From: JAVRLB01 sp049965455
GTDB lineage: Archaea; Thermoplasmatota; Thermoplasmata; Thermoplasmatales; ARK-15
Direction of reading: 5' to 3'
NCBI GenBank assembly: GCA_049965455.1
Contig: JBMFWH010000062.1
Coordinates: 1 to 7,683 of the forward strand
DNA: 7,683 bases
The translations under genes were made by a program, and so were the position numbers. A model generated the notes under the pieces. The model was not told where the DNA came from and made no database searches. It was given only the letters and a program-made list of their open reading frames with translations. Position 1 is the stretch's first letter. Every line of letters begins with the position of its first letter. Shown one piece after another: positions 5,820-7,683 of the stretch.

Positions 5820-7061
5820 GATCTGGTCCAGTATTTCTTTGGCAATGTCTACCCGTATCTTGTTTTTCTGGATCATTGCCTGAGTTACCTTTTCGATCTC
5901 CTCTTCTTTGGCTCCCGCCATGATTGCAATGTTGCGGGCATGCAAGCTCATATGCCCTCTCTGTATTCCCTCTGTTGCAAGTGCCCTTATCGCCGCAAAG
6001 TTTTGAGCAAGCCCCACGCTGGCCAATACTTCTGAAAATTCCTGGGCGGTATTCACATTGAGAATCTTTCTTGCTATCTTTGCCTTCGGATTCGAAGAAG
6101 TGGCACCTCCAATTATACCTATTGCAACAGGAAGTTCAATGGTTCCAATCAGGTCACCCTCCTCTGATATTTCCCATTTTGTCAGCGAATCATATCCTTT
6201 AAGTGCTGCATAAGCATGAGCACCGGCTTCTATGGCTCTCCAGTCATTTGAGGTTGCCACTATTACTGCATCTATCCCATTCATTATGCCTTTATTGTGC
6301 GTAGCAGCTCTGAACGGATCGATCTCTGCAAACTGGTATGCACTTATTATGCCCTCTATCGCATCATCTCCTAGCTCTTTCCTTGCGAATACGGCTTTAG
6401 CCCTGGCCAACCTGTAAACCGCCAGATTGCTTAGGATCCTTAGATACACTTTGCCTCCAGTTATAGACTCTAAATATGGTGCTACAGCCTCTGCCATAGT
6501 GTTGACGGCATTGGCACCCATTGCATCTCTTACATCCACGATCAGATGAACTATAACCATTGTCCCGATTCCGGAATCCAGTATTCTTACTTCTATATTT
6601 TTTGCACCACCACCCAGGCTGAGAAGCACGGGATCCTGCTCGTTTGCAATCTTTATAATTTCTTCCTTGTGACTTATGATTTCAAATTTTGCAGAATATG
6701 GGTCTTTAAGTTTTACAAGCTGAATCTGTCCAATCATTAATGGTTCAGTAGCGGTTGCCTTAAATCCACCTTTTATCCTGGCAAACTTTGCAGCATTGCT
6801 GGCCGCTGCAACCACACTTGGCTCTTCTATCGCCATAGGAATCAAGTACTCTTTTTCATTGATCAGAAAATTTGTTGCAATGCCTATCGGTATCTCGACC
6901 AAGCCGACCACATTTTCAATCATCCTGTTTGCAAGTTGAAGGTCCATGGTAGAGCTGAGTATTTTTAATTCTTCATCTGTCAGGCTTGCAAAATCTTTCA
7001 GTATCTTTAGCCGATCATCTATCGATAAATTATAAAATCCAGGGATTTTAGAGATTTTCAT
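5808..7061 (-). CDS. hmgA: Hydroxymethylglutaryl-CoA reductase, class II (bacterial type)
   Basis: This enzyme reduces HMG-CoA to mevalonate with two NAD(P)H, the committed step toward isoprenoid lipids, and is soluble. Its 417 residues align closely with the Pseudomonas mevalonii class II enzyme: ENVVG at 49-53; EEPS with catalytic Glu80; DVRDAMGANAVNTM at 176-189 in the cofactor-binding region; ATHNKGIMNGID with Lys257; NDWRA with Asp273; and RGHMSLHARN with His370. The C-terminal flap (about 375-417) is complete. There is no membrane anchor. Class II in an archaeon is a known trait of Thermoplasmatales and Archaeoglobales, attributed to ancient transfer from bacteria; here it is probably the biosynthetic enzyme. 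The ATG at 7061 has a Shine-Dalgarno (GGGTGAT) eight bases upstream and a TATA box further up. Hand counts of three lines give about 43-50% GC, richer than leuS (33% in one line). NADH versus NADPH preference cannot be settled from sequence alone. Confidence 0.97.
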   Translation of the reverse strand: MKISKIPGFYNLSIDDRLKILKDFASLTDEELKILSSTMDLQLANRMIENVVGLVEIPIGIATNFLINEKEYLIPMAIEEPSVVAAASNAAKFARIKGGFKATATEPLMIGQIQLVKLKDPYSAKFEIISHKEEIIKIANEQDPVLLSLGGGAKNIEVRILDSGIGTMVIVHLIVDVRDAMGANAVNTMAEAVAPYLESITGGKVYLRILSNLAVYRLARAKAVFARKELGDDAIEGIISAYQFAEIDPFRAATHNKGIMNGIDAVIVATSNDWRAIEAGAHAYAALKGYDSLTKWEISEEGDLIGTIELPVAIGIIGGATSSNPKAKIARKILNVNTAQEFSEVLASVGLAQNFAAIRALATEGIQRGHMSLHARNIAIMAGAKEEEIEKVTQAMIQKNKIRVDIAKEILDQIRGG

Positions 7062-7069
7062 TTTAATGA

Positions 7070-7076
7070 ATCACCC
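7070..7076 (-). promoter_or_regulatory. Shine-Dalgarno site of HMG-CoA reductase
   Basis: On the minus strand GGGTGAT matches the GGTGAT core of the archaeal ribosome-binding sequence and lies eight bases before ATG 7061. It implies a leadered message, unlike the apparently leaderless neighbours, and agrees with the start predicted about 17 bases upstream of the ATG by the TATA box. Confidence 0.55.
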
Positions 7077-7094
7077 TGACCATATTAACACATC

Positions 7095-7107
7095 AAATAT
7101 TATATAC
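7095..7107. promoter_or_regulatory. Shared, near-palindromic TATA element of a divergent promoter
   Basis: AAATATTATATAC reads as GTATATAATATTT on the other strand, so it is a good TATA box in both directions. To the left it predicts a start near 7078, leaving about 17 bases of leader with a Shine-Dalgarno for HMG-CoA reductase. To the right it predicts a start near 7128, exactly at the methyltransferase ATG (7129), which would be leaderless. Only 67 bases separate the two start codons. Confidence 0.55.
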
Positions 7108-7128
7108 TTTGTCGTTATTTTTATATTT

Positions 7129-7626
7129 ATGTTTCATAAAAGAGAGTCTTTATTCGATGAGAATGAAATACTTGATTTTTTAGAAGTCAGTGGAGATACG
7201 AGCATTTTAGATGCCGGATGTGGAGACGGCTTTTACACAAAAATGTTTATAAAGAGATCAAAGAACGTAACCGCCATAGATTTGTACAGCGATTTTTTTG
7301 AAGAGCTCAATAGCATTGGCGTTAAAACATATAAAGCAGATATTTGCACTTTCGATCGCGGAACTTATGATCTTATCTTTCTCGCAAATGTATTTCATGA
7401 TCTAGAATGTCAGGGGGAAGTATTTGAAAGACTGTATAAGATATGTAACAGTAGAGTAGCAATACTGGATTTTAAGTTAGATACTCCATTTGGTCCACCT
7501 GAAAGCATAAGGATCCCTAAAGAAAAGATGATCAGTATATTTGAAGGCAATAAATTTAAGTTAGTTAAAGAGAAAGATCTGAAATATCATTATTTTCTGA
7601 TATTTAGTAATAGGTCACGATTCTGA
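7129..7626 (+). CDS. Small class I SAM-dependent methyltransferase, substrate unknown
   Basis: A 165-residue Rossmann-fold methyltransferase. Motif I ILDAGCGDGF at residues 26-35 binds S-adenosylmethionine; the acidic residue Asp51 in VTAIDLY (48-54) would contact the ribose hydroxyls; and YDLIFLANVFHDL at 80-92 covers motif IV. The C-terminal part, with GPPESIRIPKEKM near 122-134 and a final strand YHYFLIFS, completes the fold. It is short for the superfamily, with almost no substrate-binding insertion, so it may act on a small molecule or with a partner. I chose ATG 7129: the upstream ATG at 7066 would place the first 21 codons across the promoter, and they translate as uninformative AT-rich sequence. 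It faces away from HMG-CoA reductase and shares its promoter region, but no pathway link is evident. The target cannot be named from sequence. Confidence 0.8.
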   Translation: MFHKRESLFDENEILDFLEVSGDTSILDAGCGDGFYTKMFIKRSKNVTAIDLYSDFFEELNSIGVKTYKADICTFDRGTYDLIFLANVFHDLECQGEVFERLYKICNSRVAILDFKLDTPFGPPESIRIPKEKMISIFEGNKFKLVKEKDLKYHYFLIFSNRSRF

Positions 7627-7683
7627 AGTTAAGTTTTCATAAAAGCTAGTATTATGCGTAATTTTTACCGTATTTAAAGGGTA
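7627..7683 (+). terminator. T-runs after the methyltransferase; possible next promoter
   Basis: TTTT at 7634-7637 and TTTTT at 7662-7666 follow the stop codon, and archaeal RNA polymerase can terminate at such U-tracts. TATTTAAAGG at 7671-7680 resembles a TATA box and may belong to a gene outside the window. No hairpin is seen. Confidence 0.25.

Noticed and set aside
5804..5845. TTG-initiated 14-residue extension of the membrane protein
   Set aside because: It would overlap the conserved reductase tail by 38 bases and uses a TTG start, while an ATG with a purine-rich upstream region lies four bases past the reductase stop.
7066..7128. N-terminal extension of the methyltransferase from ATG 7066, with an apparent hydrophobic segment
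   Set aside because: It spans the divergent promoter; the hydrophobic look comes from AT-rich codons, and the TATA spacing points to ATG 7129.

Overview
The window is an AT-rich stretch of archaeal chromosome, most likely from the Thermoplasmatales or a close relative in the Thermoplasmata. The evidence is a fused two-repeat tRNA-splicing endonuclease, an archaeal-type leucyl-tRNA synthetase, a short archaeal diphthine-ammonia ligase, and a class II (bacterial-type) HMG-CoA reductase. That last combination is known in Thermoplasmatales and Archaeoglobales. TATA boxes lie about 25-30 bases before several start codons, which suggests leaderless or near-leaderless transcripts.

Layout. Bases 1-127 are the 3' end of a group II intron: domain V, domain VI with a bulged branch-point A, and a plausible 3' splice site. 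It ends just upstream of the promoter of a two-gene + strand unit (172-1646): a Ras/Rab-like small GTPase with a degenerate switch region, then EndA, joined by an ATGA overlap. LeuRS (1647-4421, minus) meets EndA tail to tail with no base between the stop codons. A 261-base divergent spacer follows (4422-4682). Next come the diphthamide synthetase gene (4683-5345, plus) and a minus-strand pair: HMG-CoA reductase (5808-7061), followed four bases downstream by a small multi-pass membrane protein (5339-5803). The membrane protein gene overlaps the diphthamide gene tail to tail by 7 bases. HMG-CoA reductase is divergent from a small SAM-dependent methyltransferase (7129-7626), and one near-symmetric TATA element appears to serve both. 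The last 57 bases hold only T-runs and a possible promoter for the next gene.

Roles. Three genes serve translation: tRNA intron removal, leucine charging with editing, and the EF-2 diphthamide modification. HMG-CoA reductase supplies mevalonate for the isoprenoid membrane lipids of archaea. The GTPase, the membrane protein and the methyltransferase have no assigned cellular role. I see no CRISPR array, tRNA, rRNA, defence island or complete transposon. The content is mostly housekeeping; the least ordinary items are the group II intron end, the GTPase with no recognisable G3 motif beside EndA, and the extremely tight gene junctions.
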